Source: Flavobacterium piscisymbiosum
GTDB taxonomy: Bacteria > Bacteroidota > Bacteroidia > Flavobacteriales > Flavobacteriaceae
Assembly: GCF_020905295.1 (NCBI RefSeq)
Contig: NZ_JAJJMM010000001.1
Coordinates: 1,736,001 to 1,800,000 of the forward strand
DNA: 64,000 nt
Direction of reading: 5' to 3'
The notes under the pieces: generated by a model
Databases searched by the model: none
Told to the model about the DNA's origin: nothing
What the model saw: only the letters and a program-made list of their open reading frames with translations
Translations under genes and position numbers: made by a program
Part shown: positions 1 to 7,567 of the stretch, piece by piece
Layout: every line of letters starts with the position of its first letter
Numbering within the stretch: position 1 is the stretch's first letter

Positions 1-293
1 AGGCACTGCATAACTACACGGCCAAGCTGCCTTTGCTGACTTTTGAAACACCGGAACATTATATAGGGAACTCAACAAAACAGGCCATTCATTCGGGAGT
101 TGTAAATGGGTTCGTCTATGAGATTGATGGTTTTATCGATGAATATCGGGCAAACTTTTCAAATTTTATAATAATTTTAACGGGAGGAGATGCAGTTTTT
201 TTGGCTAAACGATTAAAAAATACCATATTTGCCAATTCAAATTTCCTTTTAGAAAGTTTGAACCAAACATTTCAATATAAAAATCGACAATGA
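1..293 (+). CDS. coaX: Type III pantothenate kinase, C-terminal part (5' end outside window)
   Basis: The reading frame is open from the left edge (codons from base 3) to a TGA at 291-293, so only about the last 96 residues are present. CoaX phosphorylates pantothenate, the first step of coenzyme A synthesis, in the cytoplasm. The fragment shows the family's C-terminal signatures: ALHNYTAKLP near its start, then an IGNSTKQAIHSGV segment and ILTGGDA. The TTG at 33 is an internal Leu codon, not a start. The stop overlaps the start of the next gene by 4 bases (ATGA), implying translational coupling with the outer-membrane protein that follows. Function is from family knowledge. Confidence 0.9.
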   Translation, partial: ALHNYTAKLPLLTFETPEHYIGNSTKQAIHSGVVNGFVYEIDGFIDEYRANFSNFIIILTGGDAVFLAKRLKNTIFANSNFLLESLNQTFQYKNRQ

Positions 294-1519
294 TTAAAAA
301 AATTATAGTAAGCGCTTGTTTGCTTATCTCGTTCGTTTCATTTGCTCAACAGGGTGCATCTCCTTATTCTTTTTTCGGAATTGGTGACGTTAGATTTAAA
401 GGAACTCTTGAAAATAGATCTATGGGAGGAGTTTCGGTAGAGCAGGATAGTATCCATTTGAATATTGAAAATCCGGCAAGTTATGCTAGTTTGAGACAAA
501 CTACTTTTACAGTTGGAGGAACTTTTGGAAGTGCAAAACTAAAAACCAGTGATGAATCTGCAAAATCACAAAGATCTACTTTTGATTATTTGGCATTAGG
601 AATCCCAATGGGAAAATTTGGTGCAGCTTTTGGTTTGGTTCCTGTAACTTCTGTTGACTATAGAATCTTAAATGACCAGACTGCGATAACAGACGGAACA
701 AGTTCACAGCTTCAGGGAAAAGGTGGGGTAAATAAAGTGTTTCTTGGTTTAGGATATAAAATTACACCTAAGTGGAATATTGGAGGTGATGTACAATACA
801 ATTTTGGTAAAATTACAACTACAAGTATAGAGCTGGCTACTGGAGTTCAAAATGGTACAAGAGAAACGAATGCTTCTGAGTTGTCAGGGGTTAGTTTTAA
901 TATTGGTACAATGTATCAGACAAAAATTGATAAAAAATTAAGTTTGTTTACCAGTTTAGCTTATACTTTCGAAAGTACGCTAAATTCTAATAGTACAAGA
1001 GTTATTGCAGTAGACGGCGATCCTGATCCTTATGAAGCTCCTTCGCAAGATGATAAATTAAAACTGCCAAGTAAAATTACACTTGGTGCAGGTATTGGGC
1101 AGGCAAGAAAATGGTTAGTAGGTACTAGTGTTGCTTTTCAGGGTGACGGACAACTTGCAAATTATTACAATAAAGCAGCTAATGTGCGTTACGAAAAATA
1201 TCAAAAGTATGCGATAGGTGGATACTATATTCCTAACTATGCTTCTTTTACAAGTTATTTAAGCAGAATTACCTACAGAGCCGGATTGAAATATGAGAAA
1301 TTAGGTCTTGTTGTGAATAACGAATCAATCAATGATGTTGGTATGACTTTAGGAGCAGGAATTCCAATTGGTGGAGGAACATTCTCAAATGTAAACGTTG
1401 GATTGGAATATGGTAAAAGAGGAACTACATCTGCAGCTTTAGTTCAGGAGAATTATTTCAATTTTAGTTTGAGTTTTTCTTTCAACGACAGATGGTTCGT
1501 GAAAAGTAAATTCAACTAA
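290..1519 (+). CDS. Putative outer-membrane beta-barrel protein
   Basis: The protein has 409 residues. A signal peptide (MIKKIIVSACLLISFVSFAQ, cleavage after about residue 19) is followed by a Gly/Ser/aromatic-rich sequence with alternating hydrophobic strands and a C-terminal strand ending in FNDRWFVKSKFN, typical of Bacteroidota outer-membrane barrels. An ASPYSFFGIGD motif and an N-terminal hatch-like ENPASYASL segment recall the FadL/OmpP1 superfamily, but I cannot assign a substrate. It overlaps coaX by 4 bases and precedes lptC, so it sits in an envelope-gene context. A small hairpin follows the stop. Confidence 0.75.
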   Translation: MIKKIIVSACLLISFVSFAQQGASPYSFFGIGDVRFKGTLENRSMGGVSVEQDSIHLNIENPASYASLRQTTFTVGGTFGSAKLKTSDESAKSQRSTFDYLALGIPMGKFGAAFGLVPVTSVDYRILNDQTAITDGTSSQLQGKGGVNKVFLGLGYKITPKWNIGGDVQYNFGKITTTSIELATGVQNGTRETNASELSGVSFNIGTMYQTKIDKKLSLFTSLAYTFESTLNSNSTRVIAVDGDPDPYEAPSQDDKLKLPSKITLGAGIGQARKWLVGTSVAFQGDGQLANYYNKAANVRYEKYQKYAIGGYYIPNYASFTSYLSRITYRAGLKYEKLGLVVNNESINDVGMTLGAGIPIGGGTFSNVNVGLEYGKRGTTSAALVQENYFNFSLSFSFNDRWFVKSKFN

Positions 1520-1523
1520 GCAT

Positions 1524-1540
1524 AAAAAAGGTGCTTTTTT
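1524..1540 (+). terminator. Short hairpin after the outer-membrane protein gene
   Basis: AAAAAAG-GTG-CTTTTTT is a 7-bp stem with a 3-base loop directly after the stop codon. It has a run of T in its right arm but is A/T-rich and weak. It may only partly stop transcription before lptC. Confidence 0.4.
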
Positions 1541-1557
1541 AAGCCCATACAATTTAC

Positions 1558-1565
1558 TACATTTG
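1558..1565 (+). promoter_or_regulatory. Possible -7 promoter element before lptC
   Basis: TACATTTG matches the Bacteroidota -7 consensus TAnnTTTG. It ends only 4 bases before the lptC ATG, so a transcript from it would be almost leaderless. No good TTG box is visible at the expected distance, so the assignment is tentative. Confidence 0.3.
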
Positions 1566-1569
1566 GCAA

Positions 1570-2127
1570 ATGAATTTACCAAAGAGATATATTATAGCCG
1601 TTGTCACAGTTTTTACTGTGACACTGTTTTTTGGATGTGAAAGTAATTTTAAAGAAGTTCAAAAAATTAACTTCTCAGAGTTTGTTCCAGGAAGTGATGC
1701 GGATACAGTTAATATAAAATACACCGATTCCGGACGTATTACCGGAGTTTTGAAAAGCCGGAAAATGTTGGATTATTCTAATTTGAATTTTCCATTTACC
1801 GAATTTCCAAAAGGAATTGATGTTACTTTATACGATAAAAACCAAAAACGTACCTTTATAGTATCAAATTATGCTGTTTCGTATAAGCTAACAGGTATAA
1901 TAGATTTGCAGGGAAAGGTTAAAATTACTTCAGAAACAGGACAAATGCTTGAAACAGAGCAGTTGTATTTTGATCAGAAAAACGAATGGTTTTATACCGA
2001 AAGAAAGTTCAAACTTACGGATGCTAAAGGTATTTCGTATGGACAGGGAATTGATTTTAGCAAAGATTTTAAAGTGATTAATTCGCAGCGTGTTAGCGGT
2101 GAATTTGAATCAGATGAACAATTATAA
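1570..2127 (+). CDS. lptC: LPS export ABC transporter periplasmic protein LptC
   Basis: The protein has 185 residues. An N-terminal hydrophobic segment (residues 7-22) ends in a lipobox-like FFGC, so the protein is probably a lipoprotein or membrane-anchored. The rest is the beta-rich LptC/OstA fold, recognisable from the pattern of paired strands (VKITSETGQMLETEQLYFDQ). LptC hands lipopolysaccharide from the LptBFG transporter to the periplasmic bridge. The small membrane protein 2130-2324 follows after 2 bases, so the two are co-transcribed. The assignment rests on sequence pattern and the typical flavobacterial gene order. Confidence 0.8.
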   Translation: MNLPKRYIIAVVTVFTVTLFFGCESNFKEVQKINFSEFVPGSDADTVNIKYTDSGRITGVLKSRKMLDYSNLNFPFTEFPKGIDVTLYDKNQKRTFIVSNYAVSYKLTGIIDLQGKVKITSETGQMLETEQLYFDQKNEWFYTERKFKLTDAKGISYGQGIDFSKDFKVINSQRVSGEFESDEQL

Positions 2128-2129
2128 TT

Positions 2130-2324
2130 ATGGGTTATTTAAAATATACACAATACGTTTACATCGCATTTGCAGTTTATTTCATTTATGACGGATTTAC
2201 CAAATTAAATGAAGGGAATGATACCGCTACATTAAGTTTTTTAATTGCTGGTATGGCTGTCTTTATGTTTTTCTTTAGAAGAAGATTTGTCAAGAAATTT
2301 GATGACCGTAACAAAAAACAGTAA
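2130..2324 (+). CDS. Small two-helix membrane protein of unknown function
   Basis: The protein has 64 residues with two predicted membrane helices (about 8-24 and 34-49) separated by a polar loop. The C-terminal tail is strongly basic (RRRFVKKFDDRNKKQ), which suggests it faces the cytoplasm. It is tightly packed between lptC (2-base gap) and the CorC/HlyC-type gene (3-base gap), so it is almost certainly translated as part of that operon. I recognise no family. Confidence 0.65.
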   Translation: MGYLKYTQYVYIAFAVYFIYDGFTKLNEGNDTATLSFLIAGMAVFMFFFRRRFVKKFDDRNKKQ

Positions 2325-2327
2325 AAA

Positions 2328-3590
2328 ATGGAAATTAGTATTATAATACTATGTTTAATACTATCAGCCTTTTTTTCAGGAATGGAAATAGCTTTTATTT
2401 CCTCGAATAAAATTTATCTTGAAATCGAAAAAAAGCAGGATAATTTTTTATCAGGAATCCTGACCAAACTCACAGAAAATCCATCAAAATTTATCGCGGC
2501 AATGCTTATTGGTAACAATGTAGCGCTGGTTGTGTATGGTTTTTTTATGGGAGATTTAATTCTAAGATGTATTGTCGATTTAGGATTTCATTTTTCTGAT
2601 GTGACGAGTTTAGTCGTTCAGACCATAATTTCGACTTTTATAGTTTTGCTAACAGCAGAATTTTTTCCAAAAGTATTTTTTCAGATATATGCCAATTCAT
2701 TAATTAAAATTTTTGCAATTCCGGCCTATCTTTTTTATAGATTATTTTACTACATCTCTACTTTTTTTATCTGGATTTCGGATTTTGTTTTACGTAAATT
2801 TTTCAAAACAGAAGGCGATCAGGTGCAGTTGTATTTTAGTAAAATAGAACTGGGCAATTACATCACAGAACAAATGAATTCTGTTGAAGATGATGAAGAA
2901 GTCGATTCAGAAATTCAGATTTTCCAGAACGCATTAGAGTTCTCGGGTGTAAAAGCGCGGGATATTATGACTCCCCGTACAGAAATAGTCGACATCGATT
3001 TATTTGATAGCATTGAGGATCTTAAAGCGTTGTTTATAGAAACAGGCTATTCTAAAATCATGGTAAGTCAAAATTCGCTTGATGATATTGTGGGTTATGT
3101 GCATTCGTTTGATTTGTTTAAGAAACCCAAAACAATAAAGTCAGTTTTAATGACTGTTGAATTTGTTCCTGAGACCATTTTGATAAAAGATGCTTTGAAT
3201 TTGTTGATTAAAAAGCGAAAAAATGTTGCGGTTGTTTTAGATGAATATGGCGGAACTTCCGGAATAATTACTATTGAAGATATAGTCGAAGAACTTTTTG
3301 GAGAGATTGAAGATGAACACGATTCAGAAGAAGAAGAACTTATTGAAAAAGAGTTAGGCGAAGGCAGGTATTTATTTTCAACCCGATTGGATGTTGAATA
3401 TTTGAACGAGACATATAAGTTAAATATTCCTGAAGAAGATTCTTACGGAACTTTAGGAGGTTTTATTGTTGATTTTACAAAAGAAATCCCTCAAAAGGGC
3501 GAAGAAATAGTGATTGACAGCTATCATTTTGTAATTGAAGAGGCCACAAATAAGAAAATAGAATTGGTTAAATTGACAATAAAAGAGTGA
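2328..3590 (+). CDS. CNNM/CorC (HlyC) family membrane protein with CBS domains
   Basis: The protein has 420 residues. A DUF21/CNNM transmembrane region lies at about 1-170 (helices near 1-20, 60-80, 95-115 and 130-155). A CBS pair at about 205-325 contains the typical MTPRTEIVDID and DEYGGTSGIITIEDIVEEL signatures. A C-terminal CorC/HlyC domain lies at about 335-415 (EDSYGTLGGFIVDF). Members are linked to magnesium or cobalt efflux and, in flavobacteria, include GldE. This copy is not beside gldD, so I do not call it gldE. It ends the lptC operon. Confidence 0.85.
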   Translation: MEISIIILCLILSAFFSGMEIAFISSNKIYLEIEKKQDNFLSGILTKLTENPSKFIAAMLIGNNVALVVYGFFMGDLILRCIVDLGFHFSDVTSLVVQTIISTFIVLLTAEFFPKVFFQIYANSLIKIFAIPAYLFYRLFYYISTFFIWISDFVLRKFFKTEGDQVQLYFSKIELGNYITEQMNSVEDDEEVDSEIQIFQNALEFSGVKARDIMTPRTEIVDIDLFDSIEDLKALFIETGYSKIMVSQNSLDDIVGYVHSFDLFKKPKTIKSVLMTVEFVPETILIKDALNLLIKKRKNVAVVLDEYGGTSGIITIEDIVEELFGEIEDEHDSEEEELIEKELGEGRYLFSTRLDVEYLNETYKLNIPEEDSYGTLGGFIVDFTKEIPQKGEEIVIDSYHFVIEEATNKKIELVKLTIKE

Positions 3591-3638
3591 TTTTTTTAAT
3601 TAATGAAAAAATTTGTGTAAAATAAAACGCTAGTTGTA

Positions 3639-3667
3639 TTGTTATTAACTAGATAATTGTATTTTCG
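3639..3667 (+). promoter_or_regulatory. Promoter candidate for the PpiD-like foldase gene
   Basis: TTG at 3639-3641 and TATTTTCG at 3660-3667 are separated by 18 bases, close to the Bacteroidota TTTG/TAnnTTTG arrangement. The expected transcript start lies about 27 bases before the ATG at 3699. This also shows that the TTG at 3657 cannot be the start codon. Confidence 0.5.
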
Positions 3668-3698
3668 CAAACTGAATATAAAATTAACGATAATAAAA

Positions 3699-5798
3699 AT
3701 GGCAGTTTTAGCAAAAATTAGACAGCGTTCCGCTTTATTGATAGGAGTTATTGCACTTGCATTATTTGCATTTATAATACAAGATCTAATCGGTAAAGGA
3801 ACATTTAGTCAAAGTTCAAAGGATGTGGGAAGCATCGACGGAAAAGATATTTCTTTTGAAGACTTTAGAGTTAAAGTTAGTAATGTTGAAAAAAGTGGTC
3901 AAGGAGTTACTTCCACTGAAGCTGCAAACAGAGTTTGGGATCAAGAAGTTTCAATCGCATTATTATCTTCTCAGTTTGATAAATTAGGATTAAGAGTAGG
4001 TGAGAAACACTTACTTGAAGTTTTAAAATCAGATCCAAATATTGGTAAAAACCCAATGTTCCTAAATGCTGCTGGTGCTTTTGATGTAGCTAAATTTAAA
4101 GAATACTTTAAAGCTAATCCTGAAGCAGCACAATATATTTCTGAAAAAGAAAAAGACGCTGAATTAAACGCAAAATTCCAAATCTACAGCACATTAGTAA
4201 AAGCAGGTCTTTATACTACAGCTAGCGAAGGAAAATTGAAATATGAAATGGAAGCTAACAAAGTAAACTTTGCTTATGCTGCTGCATTATATTCTTCTAT
4301 TAAAGATAGCGAAGTAAAAATTTCTGATTCAGAAATTGTAGATTATATGAAGAAAAACGAGAAAAAATTCAAAGCGGATGCAACTCGTGAAATTCAATAT
4401 GTTTTAGTAGAAGACAAAGCTTCAAAAGAAGACGAAGCTGAAATTAAAGCTAAAATCACTGCTCTTTTAAACGGAAGAGTAGAATATAACGCAAAAACAG
4501 GTAAAAACGATACTTTGCCAGGTTTTAGAAACGCAACCAACATTGCAGAATTTGTAAACTCAAATTCTGATGTTCCTTACGATTCTACTTATGTTCCTAA
4601 AAATGCTTTACCGGCTGTTGATGCTGATAAATTATTCAGCTTACCAGCAGGAGCAATTTACGGACCATATGTTTACGGAAGATATTATGCTATTTCTAAA
4701 TCTTTAGGATTTAAAGCTGGTGTTAACGCAAAAGCAAGTCATATTTTAATTGGTTACGAAGGATCTCAAACTCCAAACCAAAAAGAAAAAAGAACTAAAG
4801 AAGAAGCTAAAGCTAAAGCAGAAGAAATTTTGGCTCAGGTTCAGGCAAATCCGGATAGTTTCATGATGTTGGCTTTTACAAGTTCTGATGATTCATCTGC
4901 ACAACAAGGTGGTGATTTAGGATATTTTGGTCCAAACCAAATGGTAAAACCATTCAATGATTTTGTATTCAATAACGGAATTGGAAAAGTTGGTTTAGTA
5001 GAAACTCCTTTTGGATTTCACATTATCAAAATTACTGATAAACAAGACGGAATTCGTTTAGCTACAATTGCTCAAAAAATTGAGCCTTCTGAAGCTACTT
5101 CTGATAAAGTATTTACATTAGCAACTAAATTCGAAATGGATGCTGCTAATAAAGATTTTAATGCTACAGCAAAAGAGTTAGGTTTAAAAGTAGCTCCTCC
5201 TGTAACTGCAAAAGCTATGGATGAAGCGTTTGGTCCTTTAGGAAACCAACGTAACATTATTAGATGGGCTTACGACAAAGAAACTAGCAAAGGTGACGTA
5301 AAACGTTTCGAAATTGCTAATATTGGTCACGTAATTGCTCAGTACAAAAGCGAAAACAAATCAGGTTTAGTTTCTGTAACAGTGGCAAGACCTTATGTTG
5401 AGTCAATCTTGAAAAACAAGAAAAAAGCTGAAATGTTAAAAGCTAAAATGACAGGTTCTACAATCGAAGCTGTTGCTAAAAGCGCTGGCGTAGCAGTTCA
5501 ACAAGCAGCTGATGTTACTATGGATAACCCAGTTTTACCTGGTGGAGTTGGGCAAGAGCCTAAAGTTGTTGGTAATGCATTCGCATTAACTGCAAATAAA
5601 ATTTCTGCTCCAATTGAAGGTAATACCGGAGTATATGTTGTAAAAAACATTAGTACTGTAAAAGCTCCTGCAATTGCTAACCATGCAGAATATGTTGCTA
5701 AAGTAAAAGCTCAAAGCGCATCTGATGCAAGCAGAATTTTACCAGCTTTGAAAGCTAATGCTAAAATTGAAGATAACAGATTACAATTTAACTACTAG
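3699..5798 (+). CDS. PpiD/SurA-like periplasmic peptidylprolyl isomerase
   Basis: The protein has 699 residues when started at the ATG of MAVLAKIRQRS; an upstream in-frame TTG at 3657 overlaps the promoter and is rejected. One membrane helix (about 14-31) anchors a large periplasmic part. A SurA-N-like chaperone region precedes a parvulin domain at about 345-455 (KASHILIGYEG, then GGDLGYFGPNQMV and TPFGFHIIKI). The build matches PpiD: membrane-tethered foldase for newly exported proteins. It is monocistronic, flanked by its own promoter and a strong terminator, and its codon use (repeated GCT, AAA, GAA) suggests high expression. Confidence 0.9.
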   Translation: MAVLAKIRQRSALLIGVIALALFAFIIQDLIGKGTFSQSSKDVGSIDGKDISFEDFRVKVSNVEKSGQGVTSTEAANRVWDQEVSIALLSSQFDKLGLRVGEKHLLEVLKSDPNIGKNPMFLNAAGAFDVAKFKEYFKANPEAAQYISEKEKDAELNAKFQIYSTLVKAGLYTTASEGKLKYEMEANKVNFAYAAALYSSIKDSEVKISDSEIVDYMKKNEKKFKADATREIQYVLVEDKASKEDEAEIKAKITALLNGRVEYNAKTGKNDTLPGFRNATNIAEFVNSNSDVPYDSTYVPKNALPAVDADKLFSLPAGAIYGPYVYGRYYAISKSLGFKAGVNAKASHILIGYEGSQTPNQKEKRTKEEAKAKAEEILAQVQANPDSFMMLAFTSSDDSSAQQGGDLGYFGPNQMVKPFNDFVFNNGIGKVGLVETPFGFHIIKITDKQDGIRLATIAQKIEPSEATSDKVFTLATKFEMDAANKDFNATAKELGLKVAPPVTAKAMDEAFGPLGNQRNIIRWAYDKETSKGDVKRFEIANIGHVIAQYKSENKSGLVSVTVARPYVESILKNKKKAEMLKAKMTGSTIEAVAKSAGVAVQQAADVTMDNPVLPGGVGQEPKVVGNAFALTANKISAPIEGNTGVYVVKNISTVKAPAIANHAEYVAKVKAQSASDASRILPALKANAKIEDNRLQFNY

Positions 5799-5825
5799 TT
5801 TTTAGTAGATAAAAATCTAAAATAT

Positions 5826-5864
5826 AAAAGCCCGAAACATTCTGATGAATGTTTCGGGCTTTTT
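5826..5864 (+). terminator. Strong rho-independent terminator after the PpiD-like gene
   Basis: AAAGCCCGAAACATTC pairs with GAATGTTTCGGGCTTTTT around a 3-base loop, followed by a T run. The stem is about 16 bp. Confidence 0.9.
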
Positions 5865-6044
5865 ATTTGAGTACATTGGGTTCAGTCTTTTTTTATGTAA
5901 AATAAGAATTGATTATATAGGATAATACTTAAAAAGTTTGTGATATTCAGAATATTACAGTTAATTTGTTCAGAATTTTCATTTTTATAATTTAAATAAA
6001 GAACTAAAGAATGATGAACAAATACTTTAATAATCAAACATCTA

Positions 6045-6461
6045 ATGTTTATGTTTAATTTGTTGAAAAAGAGACCAAGAGTTTATACCAAAATAGAGAA
6101 TCATATTTTTGGAATAATTACGGAGCTTTTAAAACTTAGCAGTACTGACATCAATAGTGATGAGTTGGGAGGTAAATATTATTTGAGTAATGAAGAGCAA
6201 CACTTTAAGGTTACGATCATGAGTAATGATTATGTAATTAGATTAACGAATACTCGTGATTCTGTTGCTGAAAAATACGACAAAGCTTTTGTTGAAGATG
6301 TTTTGAAAGCCGTAAAGGAGGAGAAACATCGCAGGATGGAAGTTGTGTATGATTCTATTAATAACAGTATCGAAAAAATGGCGGAACGCCTACACAATAC
6401 ATTGATAGAATCAAACGAGCTGGAAACTCAAAAAGTTAGACATCTGGAGAAGACATCGTAA
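6045..6461 (+). CDS. Hypothetical cytoplasmic protein
   Basis: The protein has 138 residues, no signal peptide and no membrane helix. A mixed alpha/beta first half is followed by a charged helical tail from about residue 85 (repeated E, K and R, probable amphipathic helix). I recognise no domain. The start may be Met1 or Met3 (6051). It is a single gene between two terminators and convergent with the GHMP kinase gene, so the context gives no function. Confidence 0.6.
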   Translation: MFMFNLLKKRPRVYTKIENHIFGIITELLKLSSTDINSDELGGKYYLSNEEQHFKVTIMSNDYVIRLTNTRDSVAEKYDKAFVEDVLKAVKEEKHRRMEVVYDSINNSIEKMAERLHNTLIESNELETQKVRHLEKTS

Positions 6462-6467
6462 AATAAA

Positions 6468-6496
6468 AAAAAAGTAAACGAATAGTTTACTTTTTT
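6468..6496. terminator. Bidirectional hairpin terminator
   Basis: AAAGTAAAC and GTTTACTTT flank a 5-base loop, with A runs on the left and T runs on the right. It can serve both the plus-strand hypothetical gene and the minus-strand GHMP kinase gene that ends at 6526. Confidence 0.75.
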
Positions 6497-6525
6497 GCTT
6501 TTATAACGGTTGCAATAAATATTTT

Positions 6526-7446
6526 TTATTGCTGTAATATCATTTCATCATAAGTAAGAATGGTTTCGTATCCTTTTGAAATAAAATAATCTTTTGGATT
6601 CTCTTTTGCAATTGCCATTACAAAATCGCCACCCCAGGCTCCAAGACTTTTGACAACGCCTTTGAAATCCGGAAAAGCAACTTCTTTTATAGTGCGTATT
6701 TCAAGAATGTCACTCATGTGAATTTCATGATTTTCTACTGCAAGGGCAAATTCTTTTACGGTTTTTGCATTTAGAATAATATCGGTGATTTTATTATTAT
6801 CAATAATATTATGGGCTAAATGTTGGTTTTTATTATTGTAATAAGCATTAATGGCTGCTTTGCTATTTTGTTTTTTATTGAGGTAAACAAAATAAATGTT
6901 TTGGGTAAAATCAGGACTAAAGTTTACTGTTTCTACAACCGGTAAGTTCTGTTCAAGGCGATACACAATCGGATTGTCGTTTTGTGCGCAGGCAATATCA
7001 TAACCGCTTCCTCCAAAACTGTTTCTTAAGAGTGTAAAAGCATCAATGTTGGCCCATTGAGCGATATTGTTTAATAAAGTAGAAGAAGTACCAAGTCCCC
7101 ATTTTTTAGGAAATGTAAGTTGAGTGCTGATTTTATATCCTTCTGAATTATTTATAAAATCAGGGTTTAAAAGATACGCTTCATGTAAAATCTGAATTAA
7201 AGTCGTTTTTACAGTTTCTATTTTTGAATCGACATTATTTCTAATTTCGGAAAATAAGATCGTGTCTTCGTACCAAAGGTGCTCATCAGAATCGTAACTT
7301 TTCCATTGAATCTCCTGATTGGTGCTATTTTCTACAATTAAATTTTGTCCAAATTTTGTGGGTAATGCAAAAGCCCTGGCGCCATCTAAAACTAAATATT
7401 CGCCTGTAATCAGGAGTTTTCCGTTACTATAAAAAGTTGTTTTCAT
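6526..7446 (-). CDS. GYDIA-family GHMP kinase (mevalonate-pathway kinase)
   Basis: The protein has 306 residues. It begins YSNGKLLITGEYLVLDGA, the N-terminal substrate motif of mevalonate-type GHMP kinases. The ATP-binding loop is PKKWGLGTSSTLL (about residues 113-125), and the family name motif GGSGYDIACA follows at about 145-154. GHMP kinases phosphorylate small hydroxy-compounds; next to HMG-CoA reductase this one most likely acts on mevalonate or phosphomevalonate. Which of the two cannot be told from sequence. The gene lies 121 bases downstream of mvaA on the same strand, with a repeat element between them. Confidence 0.85.
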   Translation of the reverse strand: MKTTFYSNGKLLITGEYLVLDGARAFALPTKFGQNLIVENSTNQEIQWKSYDSDEHLWYEDTILFSEIRNNVDSKIETVKTTLIQILHEAYLLNPDFINNSEGYKISTQLTFPKKWGLGTSSTLLNNIAQWANIDAFTLLRNSFGGSGYDIACAQNDNPIVYRLEQNLPVVETVNFSPDFTQNIYFVYLNKKQNSKAAINAYYNNKNQHLAHNIIDNNKITDIILNAKTVKEFALAVENHEIHMSDILEIRTIKEVAFPDFKGVVKSLGAWGGDFVMAIAKENPKDYFISKGYETILTYDEMILQQ

Positions 7447-7458
7447 TCTGTATTTTTT

Positions 7459-7537
7459 TAGCCCCGATAGTAGTGAAAATTCTTTTGTTTTTTTCTTTAA
7501 AAAACAAAAGATTGTAACGGATAGCGGGAATAGCTCC
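7459..7537. repeat. Flavobacterial extragenic hairpin repeat
   Basis: A perfect 12-bp inverted repeat, CTTTTGTTTTTT (7482-7493) and AAAAAACAAAAG (7499-7510), sits inside partly complementary flanks AGCCCCGATAG and ATAGCGGGAATAGCTCC. From memory, sequences with these flanks recur between flavobacterial genes with variable central arms. I cannot confirm the copy number here. It occupies the gap between mvaA and the GHMP kinase gene. Confidence 0.55.
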
Positions 7538-7567
7538 TTATCCTTCAGCTAGTTTCAGAGCAAGTAA

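Noticed and set aside
2328..3590. Naming the CNNM/CBS protein gldE
   Set aside because: Sequence class fits, but the neighbours are lptC and ppiD-like genes, not gldD; a paralog is more likely.
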